From: Ravibacter sp964559125
GTDB lineage: Bacteria; Bacteroidota; Bacteroidia; Cytophagales; Spirosomataceae
DNA: 64,000 bases
Assembly: GCA_964559125.1 (NCBI GenBank)
Contig: CAZLGW010000021.1
Location: forward strand, 1-64,000
Direction of reading: 5' to 3'
Shown here: positions 16,364 to 26,300 of the stretch, one piece after another
Position numbering within the stretch: position 1 is the first letter of the stretch
Layout: each line of letters starts with the position of its first letter
Position numbers and translations under genes: made by a program
The notes under the pieces: model-generated
The model's database searches: none
The model's input: the letters and a program-made list of their open reading frames with translations, nothing else
What the model was told of the DNA's origin: nothing

Positions 16364-17950
16364 GTGACAATGAGATATGAAATTCCAGCTTCCGGGTCGT
16401 CCGGTATACCGGCTTCTGTAAACGGACGCCGCTGGTGCCTGACCGTGATACTAGCGCTTTGCATTGGCATTGCTCATGCCGGTAAACCTGCCGAAAGACC
16501 TAATATCCTTTTCATTATGGCTGACGATCACACTTCGCAGGCATGGGGGATTTATGGGGGCAGACTGAGCAGCTACGTTAAAAATGACCATATCGGGTGG
16601 CTGGCAGAAAGAGGGGCTGTCCTTCAGAATGCATTCTGTACCAATTCGATCTGCGTACCCAGCAGGGCGGCCATTATGACGGGGCAGTATAGTCACCTCA
16701 ACGGCGTATTTGACCTCGGTGGCGGGCTGAGTCCCGACAGCCTTAATTTTGCAAAGCTGCTTCAGCAAGGAGGTTACCAGACTGCTCTTGTGGGCAAATG
16801 GCACCTGAAAAGCCGGCCTGCAGGTTTCGATCACTTCCTGGTCCTGCCGGGGCAGGGCCGCTATCGTGATCCTGTGCTTATTTCTGAAGAAGACCGGGGA
16901 GAAGGAGAGTCGGGCGGGAAAGTATACCCCGGCTTCTCCACTGATGTCATTGCGGACCAGTCGATAGAGTGGCTGAAAAACCGGAAGAAAGGAACGCCCT
17001 TCTACCTTTCGGTACATTTCAAGGCAACTCATGAGCCTTTCGATTACCCGGACAGGTACAGCAGCTTCCTGGAAGATGTTGAAATTCCTTATCCTGACAA
17101 TTTTAACGAATGGGAAGGCGCCGCTGCCGGGCGCAGGCACGACGGCTGGCCGCTTGAGATACTGGGCAAACGGTTTGAAGAACAAACGGGGTCGATCTAT
17201 CCGGGCAGCTCATTTTCGCTGGAAGGCCTTGATACCGTAGCGGCCAGGAAAAAGATATACCAGAAATTCGTCAAAGACTATCTTCGTTCCGGGGCCGGTA
17301 TCGACGACAATATCGGGAAGCTGATCGCTTATCTGCGGCAGAGCGGAGAACTTGAAAATACGGTCATTATATACACCTCCGACCAGGGATACTTTTTAGG
17401 AGAGCACGGTTTTTTCGATAAGCGTTTTATGTATGAGGAATCGTTACGAATGCCGTTTGTAATCTGTTATCCAAGGGAAATAAAAGGAGGTAGCCGGTTA
17501 AATGACATTATCCTCAATATAGATTTCCCCTCACTTTTCTTAGATTACGCCGGAATTACAGCGCCGGACAAGATGCAGGGGAGGAGCTTCCGGGAAAACC
17601 TTGCCGGCAGGACGCCCCGGAACTGGAGAAAAGATATGTATTACCGCTACTGGTCTAACGAGCCCAGGCGCCCGGCCCACCTGGGTATCAGGACCGACCG
17701 CTATAAGCTTGCGCTGTTTTACGGCCAGTCGAGGACAAATACCGAAAGAGATGCGATGCCCTATGCGCCGGGGTGGGAATTTTACGACCTGGTTAAAGAT
17801 CCCGGAGAAAACCGCAATGCCATCGCAGACCCGGCTTACAGCCGTATCATCGCCAGGTTGAAAAAACGTCTTAGGATATTGAAAAGACAACTTGGCGACG
17901 GACCGGAAAGCAATGAAATAATAGAAAATATATTACGGCAGTACTGGTAG
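16364..17950 (+). CDS. Secreted sulfatase (S1 family), Cys-type
   Basis: 528 aa. A signal-like hydrophobic stretch (CLTVILALCIGIAHAG) precedes PNILFIMADDHTSQAWG with the metal-binding Asp pair (about 54-55). Cys97 in CVPSR is the residue converted to formylglycine by the maturase. TSDQGYFLGEHGFFDKR supplies further metal and sulfate ligands. S1 sulfatases hydrolyse sulfate esters on sugars in the periplasm. The sequence style (YGGRLSSYVKNDHIGWLAERG) fits those acting on glycosaminoglycans or algal glycans, but specificity is not determinable here. It is followed after 45 nt by a second sulfatase. Confidence 0.9.
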   Translation: MTMRYEIPASGSSGIPASVNGRRWCLTVILALCIGIAHAGKPAERPNILFIMADDHTSQAWGIYGGRLSSYVKNDHIGWLAERGAVLQNAFCTNSICVPSRAAIMTGQYSHLNGVFDLGGGLSPDSLNFAKLLQQGGYQTALVGKWHLKSRPAGFDHFLVLPGQGRYRDPVLISEEDRGEGESGGKVYPGFSTDVIADQSIEWLKNRKKGTPFYLSVHFKATHEPFDYPDRYSSFLEDVEIPYPDNFNEWEGAAAGRRHDGWPLEILGKRFEEQTGSIYPGSSFSLEGLDTVAARKKIYQKFVKDYLRSGAGIDDNIGKLIAYLRQSGELENTVIIYTSDQGYFLGEHGFFDKRFMYEESLRMPFVICYPREIKGGSRLNDIILNIDFPSLFLDYAGITAPDKMQGRSFRENLAGRTPRNWRKDMYYRYWSNEPRRPAHLGIRTDRYKLALFYGQSRTNTERDAMPYAPGWEFYDLVKDPGENRNAIADPAYSRIIARLKKRLRILKRQLGDGPESNEIIENILRQYW

Positions 17951-17995
17951 GTACTGCTTCCTAAAGGTTAAAACATCATAAATCAACCTTCTGCT

Positions 17996-19423
17996 ATGCA
18001 AAAAATCAATGTCTTGTTGTTGTCCCTGCTTCTTATTGCCGCTGCGGGAGCAGCATTTCGTACCGCTGTTGCGCCCGAGCGCTCTCCCAATGTAGTGCTG
18101 ATCCACATGGACGACATGGGCTACGGCGACATCGGGATTACGGGAGCAACCGGGTATACCACCCCGAATTTTGACGCTATGGCCAGGAACGGCATGTTTT
18201 TGTCCCAGTACTACTCGCCGCAGGCGGTGTGTACGGCATCACGCGCCGGGCTGCTGACGGGCTGCTACCCGAACCGGGTAGGATTTGCCGGAGCGATCGA
18301 CCATACAGCAAAAACAGGCATCAACCCCGATGAAGAAACCATTGCGGAGCTACTGAAAGCAAAAGGCTATGCCACGGCTGCATTCGGCAAGTGGCACCTC
18401 GGCTACCAGGAAAAGTTTTTACCGCTGCAGCACGGATTTGACACCTACCTGGGTATCCCTTACTCCAACGATATGTGGCCGAACCATCCCGTCAATAAGA
18501 ATTACTATCCCCCGCTGCCGCTGATAGAAGGGAACCGTGTAATAGAAACCAACCCGGATCAGAGCCGGTTTACCACGATGTTTACCGAGAGGGCCACCGG
18601 CTTCATAAAGGAAAACCGGAACAAGCCTTTCTTTGTATACCTGGCTCATCCGATGCCCCATGTGCCCCTGTTTGTGTCTGAAAAATTCAAAGGGAAATCG
18701 GCCCAGGGGCTTTACGGCGACGTTATCATGGAGCTCGACTGGAGCATCGGCCGGATCCGTGAGACGCTTCGCAGCCTGAACCTGGAAAAGAACACGATCC
18801 TGATCGTGACTTCGGACAACGGCCCCTGGCTGCCTTACGGTAACCACGCGGGCAGTACGGGCGGGTTTCGGGAAGGTAAAGGCAGTACCTTCGAAGGCGG
18901 CCAGCGTGTTCCGTGTCTTGTCGAATGGCCCGGTGTGGTTCCTGCCGGCGTTGTGTGCAATAACCTCGCTTCGGGCCTGGATATGCTCCCGACTATTGCG
19001 GAGGCAACCGGAGCTTCACTCCCTGTAAAGAAGATCGACGGCGTAAGCCTGCTCAAAAACTGGAAAGGCGATTTCTCTGTCAAACCACGGGAAACTTTCC
19101 TGTTCTATTACCGGAAAAACAACCTGGAGGCCATCCGGCATGGCGACTGGAAGCTGGTATTCACCCACCCGGGCCGTACCCATGAAGGATTCAGCCCCGG
19201 AAAGGACGGACAGCCGGGCGGAGTTACCGAAAATTATATCCACAAAAGAGGACTCTACGACCTGAGAAGAGATCCGGGCGAGCGTTATAATGTCGAATTC
19301 GATTTCCCGGAGGTGGCTGAAAAGCTGATGCGGATTGCCGATGAGGCGCGCGACGACCTGGGAGATGATCTCACCGGCAACCCGGGAAAAAACAGGAGAC
19401 AGATCGGTACGGTAGCGGAATAG
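17996..19423 (+). CDS. Secreted arylsulfatase-type sulfatase (S1 family)
   Basis: 475 aa with a signal peptide (VLLLSLLLIAAAGAAF). SPNVVLIHMDDMGYGDIG provides the first metal ligands, Cys79 in CTASR is the predicted formylglycine site, GKWHLGY has the conserved Lys/His pair, and TSDNGPWLPYGNHAGSTGGFREGKGSTFEGG is split across the arylsulfatase A-like core. The CTASR form has Ala at the third position, which the C-x-[PA]-x-R rule allows. It is probably in one operon with the preceding sulfatase. The sugar substrate is not known. Confidence 0.9.
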   Translation: MQKINVLLLSLLLIAAAGAAFRTAVAPERSPNVVLIHMDDMGYGDIGITGATGYTTPNFDAMARNGMFLSQYYSPQAVCTASRAGLLTGCYPNRVGFAGAIDHTAKTGINPDEETIAELLKAKGYATAAFGKWHLGYQEKFLPLQHGFDTYLGIPYSNDMWPNHPVNKNYYPPLPLIEGNRVIETNPDQSRFTTMFTERATGFIKENRNKPFFVYLAHPMPHVPLFVSEKFKGKSAQGLYGDVIMELDWSIGRIRETLRSLNLEKNTILIVTSDNGPWLPYGNHAGSTGGFREGKGSTFEGGQRVPCLVEWPGVVPAGVVCNNLASGLDMLPTIAEATGASLPVKKIDGVSLLKNWKGDFSVKPRETFLFYYRKNNLEAIRHGDWKLVFTHPGRTHEGFSPGKDGQPGGVTENYIHKRGLYDLRRDPGERYNVEFDFPEVAEKLMRIADEARDDLGDDLTGNPGKNRRQIGTVAE

Positions 19424-19431
19424 AGTCTTTG

Positions 19432-20487
19432 CTATTCCCTGACGAGCCTTACCACTCTCCCGTCGTGCATACGCAGCAGGTATACTCCCGGAACATACCG
19501 GCTCAGATCTACGACTATCCCTTCTTCCTGTACCTCCAGTTGCTGCAGCGTCAGACCCGCGGTGTTGAGCAGGCTTACGGTGCTTCCCGCGTATTCCTCT
19601 CCCGGGTCGACGGTTACGCGGTCCTTTACGGGGTTGGGATAGGCAAACAGGCTGCTACGCCCCTCAGAAGCCACTGAAATGATCGGGCTGTAGCTGGATG
19701 CCCGTCAAAATCTACCTGCCTGATACGTTAGTAGATTATCATAAAACACACCACCTACTACGCCCGGATACACCTGTCCGTCAGGGCTACCGCCCACACC
19801 CTGGTGAGTAAACCCGCTGGGCACGTAAAAATGTGGACTAACGATCAGGTTATCGTCATCGGGCAACTTAAGCAATGGCATCGAATTGAGCCTGCTTATA
19901 TATTGACCGGCTGAATTAATATGTGAAAACGGCTCTATGATAATCGGGTGCTGGTTGCCCCTGCCGCGTATAATAGCGGTCAGGTTTTCGGCAATCTCGT
20001 TCCACAGATCGGTATTGCAACAGGGAATGGCCGGCTCATTCAGCAGGTCCAATCCGTAGATGACATCTCCGCGGTCTTTGGTAAGCACCGCCAGCATATC
20101 CCACAGGTTATACAAATAAGTATGAAAGGAAGGGTCTGTCCAGAAAGGATCAGTGGGATACATCGTATAATTGTCGGCAGTACCGGGGGTCGTATGGGGA
20201 TTGATAATGACCTTAATGTTATTGGCCTCGCAAAAATCGAGTGCATTTTCGAGGTATTCGAAAGAGGTCTGGTTATAGTCGTAAGGAGGTGTTTTGTTTA
20301 CAAGCGGTCTGTATCCGAAACTCAGCCTGATCACGTTTGCCCCGCTGTCTTTCAACCTGGCGAGAGGTGTATTGCCAACCAGTGTTGCAAAATGTGTGGA
20401 ATTGATATTAAATCCTCTGTATACCTGGGCGTTTATTGTATGCAACCCCGTGAGTAATAGTGCGATAGTAAATAAATATAGTTTCAT
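19432..20487 (-). pseudogene. Broken GH5-type glycosidase gene with detached T9SS sorting domain
   Basis: From ATG 20487 a signal peptide (LYLFTIALLLTGLHTINAQ) leads into a GH5 cellulase-like domain: GANVIRLSFGY, IKVIINPHTT and the acid/base motif YGLDLLNEPAIP. The frame stops at 19705, before any catalytic nucleophile Glu. Just beyond, in other frames, the DNA encodes the usual fibronectin-like linker end (CGTATCAGGCAG...: RIRQVDFDG) and a T9SS type A sorting domain (FAYPNPVKDRVTV...VYLLRMHDGRVVRLVRE) ending at 19432. Comparison with the adhesin genes suggests a deletion joining the GH5 interior to the linker out of frame, plus about one missing base near 19696. The product is probably inactive unless assembly or base-call error explains it. 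Confidence 0.75.
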
Positions 20488-20655
20488 CTGTTTAAAGGTT
20501 TTTAGTGTGAGAAATAAGTAATTCATTACCGTTGTTCATCACAACGTTACCCGGGAAGGGAATATTGTGAAGCAAAAAAGCCGGTCTGATCGCAGTAAAA
20601 ATACCTTTGGAAGGCTTTTTATCAGAAGGTAATAACCTGACAAACTTTCGGCAAT

Positions 20656-21030
20656 ATGGAGGGAATAATCGGAATACTGGCAAAAATCCTGATCGGGCTC
20701 GTTGCTCTTGAGCATCTTTATATTCTCTGGATTGAAATGTTCGCCTGGGAAACCGTCGGAAAAAAGACTTTCAGGCGTTTTCCCGAACATTTGTTCAAGC
20801 CCACTAAGGCGCTGGCGGCCAACCAGGGGCTTTATAACGGGTTTCTCGCGGCAGGCCTTTTCTGGTCCCTGCTGATTTCCGATCCGGAATGGCAGAAAAA
20901 CGTAGCAGTTTTCTTCTTGGTTTGTGTGTTGGTGGCAGGGATCTATGGCGCTCTTACAGCTTCCAAAAGTATATTTGTCAAACAGGGATTACCGGCGCTT
21001 GTGGCACTGGTGTTGGTGCTTCTGTCGTAA
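20656..21030 (+). CDS. DUF1304 family membrane protein
   Basis: 124 aa with four predicted membrane segments. The N-terminal ILIGLVALEHLYILWIEMFAW and the central KALAANQGLYNGFLAAGLFW are characteristic of DUF1304. Function is unknown. It stands alone between the broken GH5 gene and the phospholipase gene. Confidence 0.88.
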   Translation: MEGIIGILAKILIGLVALEHLYILWIEMFAWETVGKKTFRRFPEHLFKPTKALAANQGLYNGFLAAGLFWSLLISDPEWQKNVAVFFLVCVLVAGIYGALTASKSIFVKQGLPALVALVLVLLS

Positions 21031-21102
21031 ATATACCTGACCTGCCGGAAACAGCAGACACTGTCTGTTAATTATCAATGTATAGGCACAACGCGATCTA
21101 CA

Positions 21103-23250
21103 ATGAAAAACCTAAACCGCAGAAAATTCCTTAAAGCCGCTGCGAAAGCCGGCGCTGCAGGTGCGCTCTGGCCTGCCCTTATACAAAAGGCCATGGCCGT
21201 TGAAGCCAGCTACAAAACAGGCACGATCAAAGACGTACAGCATATTGTGATCCTGATGCAGGAAAACCGGTCTTTTGACCATTATTTCGGGACCATGCGC
21301 GGTGTCAGGGGATTCGGAGACCGGTTTCCTATACCGCTGGAAAGCGGGCAGAGGGCATTTCACCAGTCGGACGGAGAGCGGGTCGTACCGCCGTACCGGG
21401 CGGATGGAAAGAGCAGCAATGCAGCGTTTGTAAGCGGAACACCACACAATTTTCCGGATATGCAGGCTGCCTGGAACCAGGGGAAGTACGGCTACTGGCC
21501 GCTGTTCAAGACTCCTTATGCGATGGCTTACTATACCAGGGAAGAGATTCCTTTTCAATATGCGCTGGCCGAGTCGTTTACGATTTGTGATGCGTATCAT
21601 TGCTCTATCGCTACCGGCACCGATCCCAACCGGATCGTATTTTGGTCGGGATCTAATTTTGACCCGGAAAAGCGGGCTGCCGGTATCAATTGCACGGACC
21701 GGGATTCCGAGCCGGTCAATCTGCGCTGCTGGATAGAAGGCCGGATGCCTGACCCGGGGTATACCTACAAGGGCAATGCGTTTAACTGGCCGACCATTCC
21801 CGACGTACTCCAGAATAACGGTATCAGTTGGCGGATCTACCAGGATCCGAACAACAACTGGACCGGTGCTATGCACGGATGTCTTGCATTTGAGAGCTTC
21901 CGAACTGCCAAACCCGGTTCACCCCTGTATGAAAACGGGATGCGGCACTGGTCGCTCGAGTCGCTTGAGAACGACGTAAGGAACGATACGCTGCCGCAGG
22001 TGTCCTGGATACTTCCCGCGAGAGATGATTCCGAGCATCCGGGCGCCCCGTCGAGCCCGTATCGAGCCGCCGATTTTACACACCAGGTGCTGGCAGCGCT
22101 ACTGACCAACAAAGAAGTCTGGAGCAAGACGGTTTTCTTCCTGACTTTTGATGAAAACGACGGCCTTTTTGATCATATCCCCGCACCGGCAGTTCCGTCT
22201 TATAACCCTGACAATACCCTGGCAGGAAAATCGACGATCGACCTGAGGGGTATGTATTTTGACAGCCTCGGTGGGGAGAAAGATGCTAACGGGAAACTCA
22301 AAAAATACCTGGACGAACGGGATACCATTTCGGGCCCGGTAAGGCCCTGGGGAATGGGACCGCGGGTACCGATGTACGTAATCTCGCCCTGGAGCAAAGG
22401 GGGCTGGGTAGATTCGCAGGTAGCCGATCATACCTCTGTCGGGCAGTTTATCGAAAAAAGGTTCGATGTGGTTTTACCGGCTGTAAGTCCCTGGCACCGG
22501 GCCGTGTGCAGCGACCTGACTTCTGCCTTTAACTTTACGAATCCCAATGACCCGGTTTTTCCTGAAATGCCGGTAACATCGGACTACAAGACGCTGGATG
22601 AGGCATCAAAGCGTCTACCGAAAGCGGCGGCGCCGGATAGCCCGTCTCCGCTGTTCCAGGAGAAAGGGGTGCGGTTTTCCAGGGCGCTGCCCTACCAGCT
22701 CAACGCGCCCATGCATGACTCCGGCGATCCGGATCATATCCGGTTGTCTTTCGAAAATTCGGGAAAAGCCGGAGCGGTCTTTCATGTTTACGACCTGCTT
22801 CACCTCGACCGTATTCCAAGGCGCTACACGGTGGAAGCCGGAAAATCCCTCACCGACGATTGGAATACACGCGACGATGAAGGGAACTACAACCTGGAAG
22901 TGTTCGGTCCCAATGGCTTTTTCCGGAAGTACAGCGGGAGCTCGCTGCATCAGGATCTGAGCGTGGAAGTTTCCTACGATTCCAGGAAGGGCGGGATTGT
23001 GCTGGAGTTGGCCAACAAAGGAAACAAACCGTTGACCGTGTCTATTCAATCCAATGCCTATGCCTACGAAAATATTTCGGGCAGGGAAATAGCGCCGGGC
23101 AAGAAGTTTCGTGATCGCCGGAACCTTTCGGGAAGCGGCAACTGGTACGACTTTTCCGTTGAAAGCGGCGGGAACTCCTTCCGCTTTGCCGGCAGGGTCG
23201 AAACGGGTAAGAACAGCGTAAGCGACCCGGCGATGGCTGCGGCTTTGTGA
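21103..23250 (+). CDS. Phosphocholine-specific phospholipase C, Tat-exported
   Basis: 715 aa. A twin-arginine signal (NRRKFLKAAAKAGAAGAL) implies folded export. The phosphoesterase domain begins at VQHIVILMQENRSFDHYFG and includes SFTICDAYHCSIATGTDPNR and FFLTFDENDGLFDHIPAP, the metal and nucleophile regions of the PlcH/PlcN/AcpA family. Two C-terminal DUF756-like beta domains (~510-700) match the long bacterial phospholipase C layout. It would release phosphocholine from phosphatidylcholine or sphingomyelin. No phosphate-starvation (Pho box) site was recognised. It converges on the adhesin array. Confidence 0.92.
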   Translation: MKNLNRRKFLKAAAKAGAAGALWPALIQKAMAVEASYKTGTIKDVQHIVILMQENRSFDHYFGTMRGVRGFGDRFPIPLESGQRAFHQSDGERVVPPYRADGKSSNAAFVSGTPHNFPDMQAAWNQGKYGYWPLFKTPYAMAYYTREEIPFQYALAESFTICDAYHCSIATGTDPNRIVFWSGSNFDPEKRAAGINCTDRDSEPVNLRCWIEGRMPDPGYTYKGNAFNWPTIPDVLQNNGISWRIYQDPNNNWTGAMHGCLAFESFRTAKPGSPLYENGMRHWSLESLENDVRNDTLPQVSWILPARDDSEHPGAPSSPYRAADFTHQVLAALLTNKEVWSKTVFFLTFDENDGLFDHIPAPAVPSYNPDNTLAGKSTIDLRGMYFDSLGGEKDANGKLKKYLDERDTISGPVRPWGMGPRVPMYVISPWSKGGWVDSQVADHTSVGQFIEKRFDVVLPAVSPWHRAVCSDLTSAFNFTNPNDPVFPEMPVTSDYKTLDEASKRLPKAAAPDSPSPLFQEKGVRFSRALPYQLNAPMHDSGDPDHIRLSFENSGKAGAVFHVYDLLHLDRIPRRYTVEAGKSLTDDWNTRDDEGNYNLEVFGPNGFFRKYSGSSLHQDLSVEVSYDSRKGGIVLELANKGNKPLTVSIQSNAYAYENISGREIAPGKKFRDRRNLSGSGNWYDFSVESGGNSFRFAGRVETGKNSVSDPAMAAAL

Positions 23251-23252
23251 AA

Positions 23253-23288
23253 GACATCCGCACAGAGATGTCCATCTGCCCGGATGTC
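23253..23288. terminator. Hairpin between convergent genes, possible terminator
   Basis: Arms GACATCCG 23253-23260 and CGGATGTC 23281-23288 pair perfectly, with a small inner GATG/CATC hairpin. No T tract follows on either strand, so intrinsic termination is uncertain. Confidence 0.4.
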
Positions 23289-23348
23289 AGTAGGTAAGAG
23301 GAGTTCTGCTGGTATGCCGTAAACGAACGACAAGGATTTGACTGGGCA

Positions 23349-26300
23349 TTATTCCTTAACCCATTTCACAACCTTCCCATCGTGCAGTTGCAGAAAGTAA
23401 ACCCCTGAAGCATACGCGCTTATATCCAGCGTCATTACCTCCTCTTTCACTTCCGCCTGCTGTAGCACTACACCTGTCATGCTCACCAGCCTGACTTTAC
23501 TTCCAATGTATTCAGCTCCCAGCTCGATGACTACTTTGCCTTTCGCAGGGTTGGGATAAGCCAACAGCTTGTTCAGTCCGGCAGAGGTCAATGAAATGAT
23601 CTTGCTGTAGGAGAAGCTACCGTCCGTATCGATCTGCCTGATACGATAGTAGACCGTACCGGTAACCGGGGCCGGATCAGCAAACCTGTACTGACGCGAC
23701 CCGGCCCCCCCGGCTTTTATGGTGCCCGATATATGAAAATTCATTGCATTCGAGCTCCGCTCCATCTCATAATGCGACAAATTCGTTTCTTCGGCCTTCC
23801 AGGTCAGTATCGCTTGTTTTTGCTCGTTTAGACGGCCCTCGAAGGAGATCCAGCGGACGGGTAATACGCCAAGCGGGCTTTCGTAGGCACCCAAATCAAT
23901 AGTAGTGCCGACTAGCCTGGGGTTGCCGGCCAGGTCTGTGGTATTGTCTCCCAGGTTGGGGAACAGGTCCTTATCACCGGCGTTTAGAGCCGGTGATCCG
24001 TTCGCCAGGGTATAATCGCCATTGGCCGGGTCGGTGAAAACATCGGTAACATCAAAACGAGACTCCTGAGTCCGTTCGGAGGGCGGTCCCTGAGCTTGTC
24101 GAAGGGAGCCGTCTATCATGGAAGATTGAGTTGCAAAGTCGCCACCAATTGTCCCGAATACAATCGTATTGTTCAGTTCCGGTTCTCCCCCTTCCACGTC
24201 CATAGCCGTCGTAGCCGGATCGGCAGCCGTATTATTGGCCATCGTCACGTTGGTAAATACCGGGCTTCCCGAAAGGTTGCGGAAACCGCCGCCCTGGAAA
24301 TTGGTACTGTTATCGGCAATCAGTACGTTGGTCAACTCAAGGGCGGAAGCCTGGTTGAAGATACCGCCGCCACCAGCACCGGTGGTCTCCATCGTAGCCG
24401 TATTGCCGGTAATGATCACGTTGGTCAGTTTGGAGGCGGAGTTATTGTTCCGGATCCCGCCGCCATACTCGGCGGTATTGTCTTTTATAATAGAATTGCT
24501 TAGCGTGATCGGAGCAGAGTCATTGTAAATACCGCCTCCTCCAATGACAGCCGTGTTATTCCGTATGACCAGGTTATTAAGGGAAGGAGCCGCAGAATAG
24601 TTCAGGATGGCTCCTGCAAGACCTCCTTTCCCGTTCATCAGCGTAAAGCCGTCCAATAGTGCGGCGGCGTCCAATCCGTTGCCATAATTCCAGATTAGCG
24701 GGCTTTCATTTTTGCCGTTCAGCACCGAGCCGTCTTCCGATCCCTCATTCAGCAAAGTACGGGTTTCCCAGTTGGTTATATTGTCCACAGGATTGAACCC
24801 GCCGTAGATCGCCACACCATCTTTCATGACAAAGCTGTGGGGGGTGGGTACATCATAATTCCCGACCGCCACCAGTACCTGCGTGGCCACATCGATGGCC
24901 CCTTGCAGGTCTGATGTAGCATTTTTCCAACTACTGCCATCCTTCGTGCCTGTACCCGCTGGTTTTACATATACGATCCCGTTGGTGCCGGGTACGATGT
25001 CCACGCCTTCGATCGTCATGGTAGCCTCAAGCCACAGGTCGTTGTAATTCTCGTTCTGAATGAGCGCATTGACCGTATAAACTCCCGGGCGGGTTTTTCC
25101 GTTTCCGCCATAAACGACCGTCGTGCCTTCCGGAAGGGTACCGGTGACGACAAGCGATTTGGCGGTAGCGTCAAAGACAAATGCCTCATCTTCAAGCATT
25201 ATACCCGAAAAGTCCTTATTCTCGATGACCAGGTTCACCATTTCCGATGCGGCCAGGTAATTGGCTGTAGCAGGTACTGAAACCAATATCGTGTAAACGC
25301 CTACATCCGTATAGCCTTGTTGAAGGGAATATCCTATCGCTGCATCGGCATGATTTAAAGAAGCTGTCACATTTTTGACCGTTCCATCATATACAAAACG
25401 CTGAGTATCCTCTGTAGTGATGACCGACGGCGCTTTCTGAATGGTCAGGGTGACTGTCCGTACATAAGGGGTACAATCCTCTGTCGCACCTGTTGGCACC
25501 ATGGTAGCGGTAACGGTGTAGATTCCGGCATTGACAGCGATATGGTCCGGAACGATCTCCCAATCCGGATCCCGCATTTCGTAAGCGACCGATACCTCCT
25601 GTGGCAAGTTTTGAACCACTACCTGATGCGGGGCACCGTCATAGGTAACCGTTTTGTTCTCAAAAGTCATTCCATAGTAATCCACCCAGGCGCATTGGTA
25701 CTCATACGCTCCCATGTCGATTTGTTTATTGGCCGCAAAATCATACACCCGCGCCTTGCCTGCCAGGTCTTTGGTAGCACCGTTCAGGTCTGTATGAAGC
25801 GTATTGCTGCCCGCATCGATCGCCGGGGAAACAGCCGACAGCCGGAAATTACGGGCCGCGGCATTTTCAAATTGAGGATCGATATTGACAAGGTTGATAT
25901 CGGCAGGGTTGCCGGTATCATAACCTTGTGTGATACTGTTCTGTATCTTCAGCAACCCACTCCCTTCATGCTCAAAATCCACGCCATCCATCGTAGTATT
26001 GTACCCCTTACGATTACCCCATATAATACTGTTCCTGACGGTTGGAGAAGCGTTTTTGTTATACATCCCGGCGCCTCCCATCGAAGTATTTTCATTCCCA
26101 GTACGCAGGTAGTTTGCAGAAAGGGTCACATTGGTCAGCAAAGGGGCGGAAGATGCCGTATTATATATACCTCCGCCGTAGACATTCTCTTCGCTGTCAG
26201 GTTCCAGAAATCTGTCGATACCATTGTGGCAGATCAGCACATTGGTTATCTCCGGGCTGGAACGCTCATTATAGATACCCCCTCCGGCAAGCGTAGCCCG

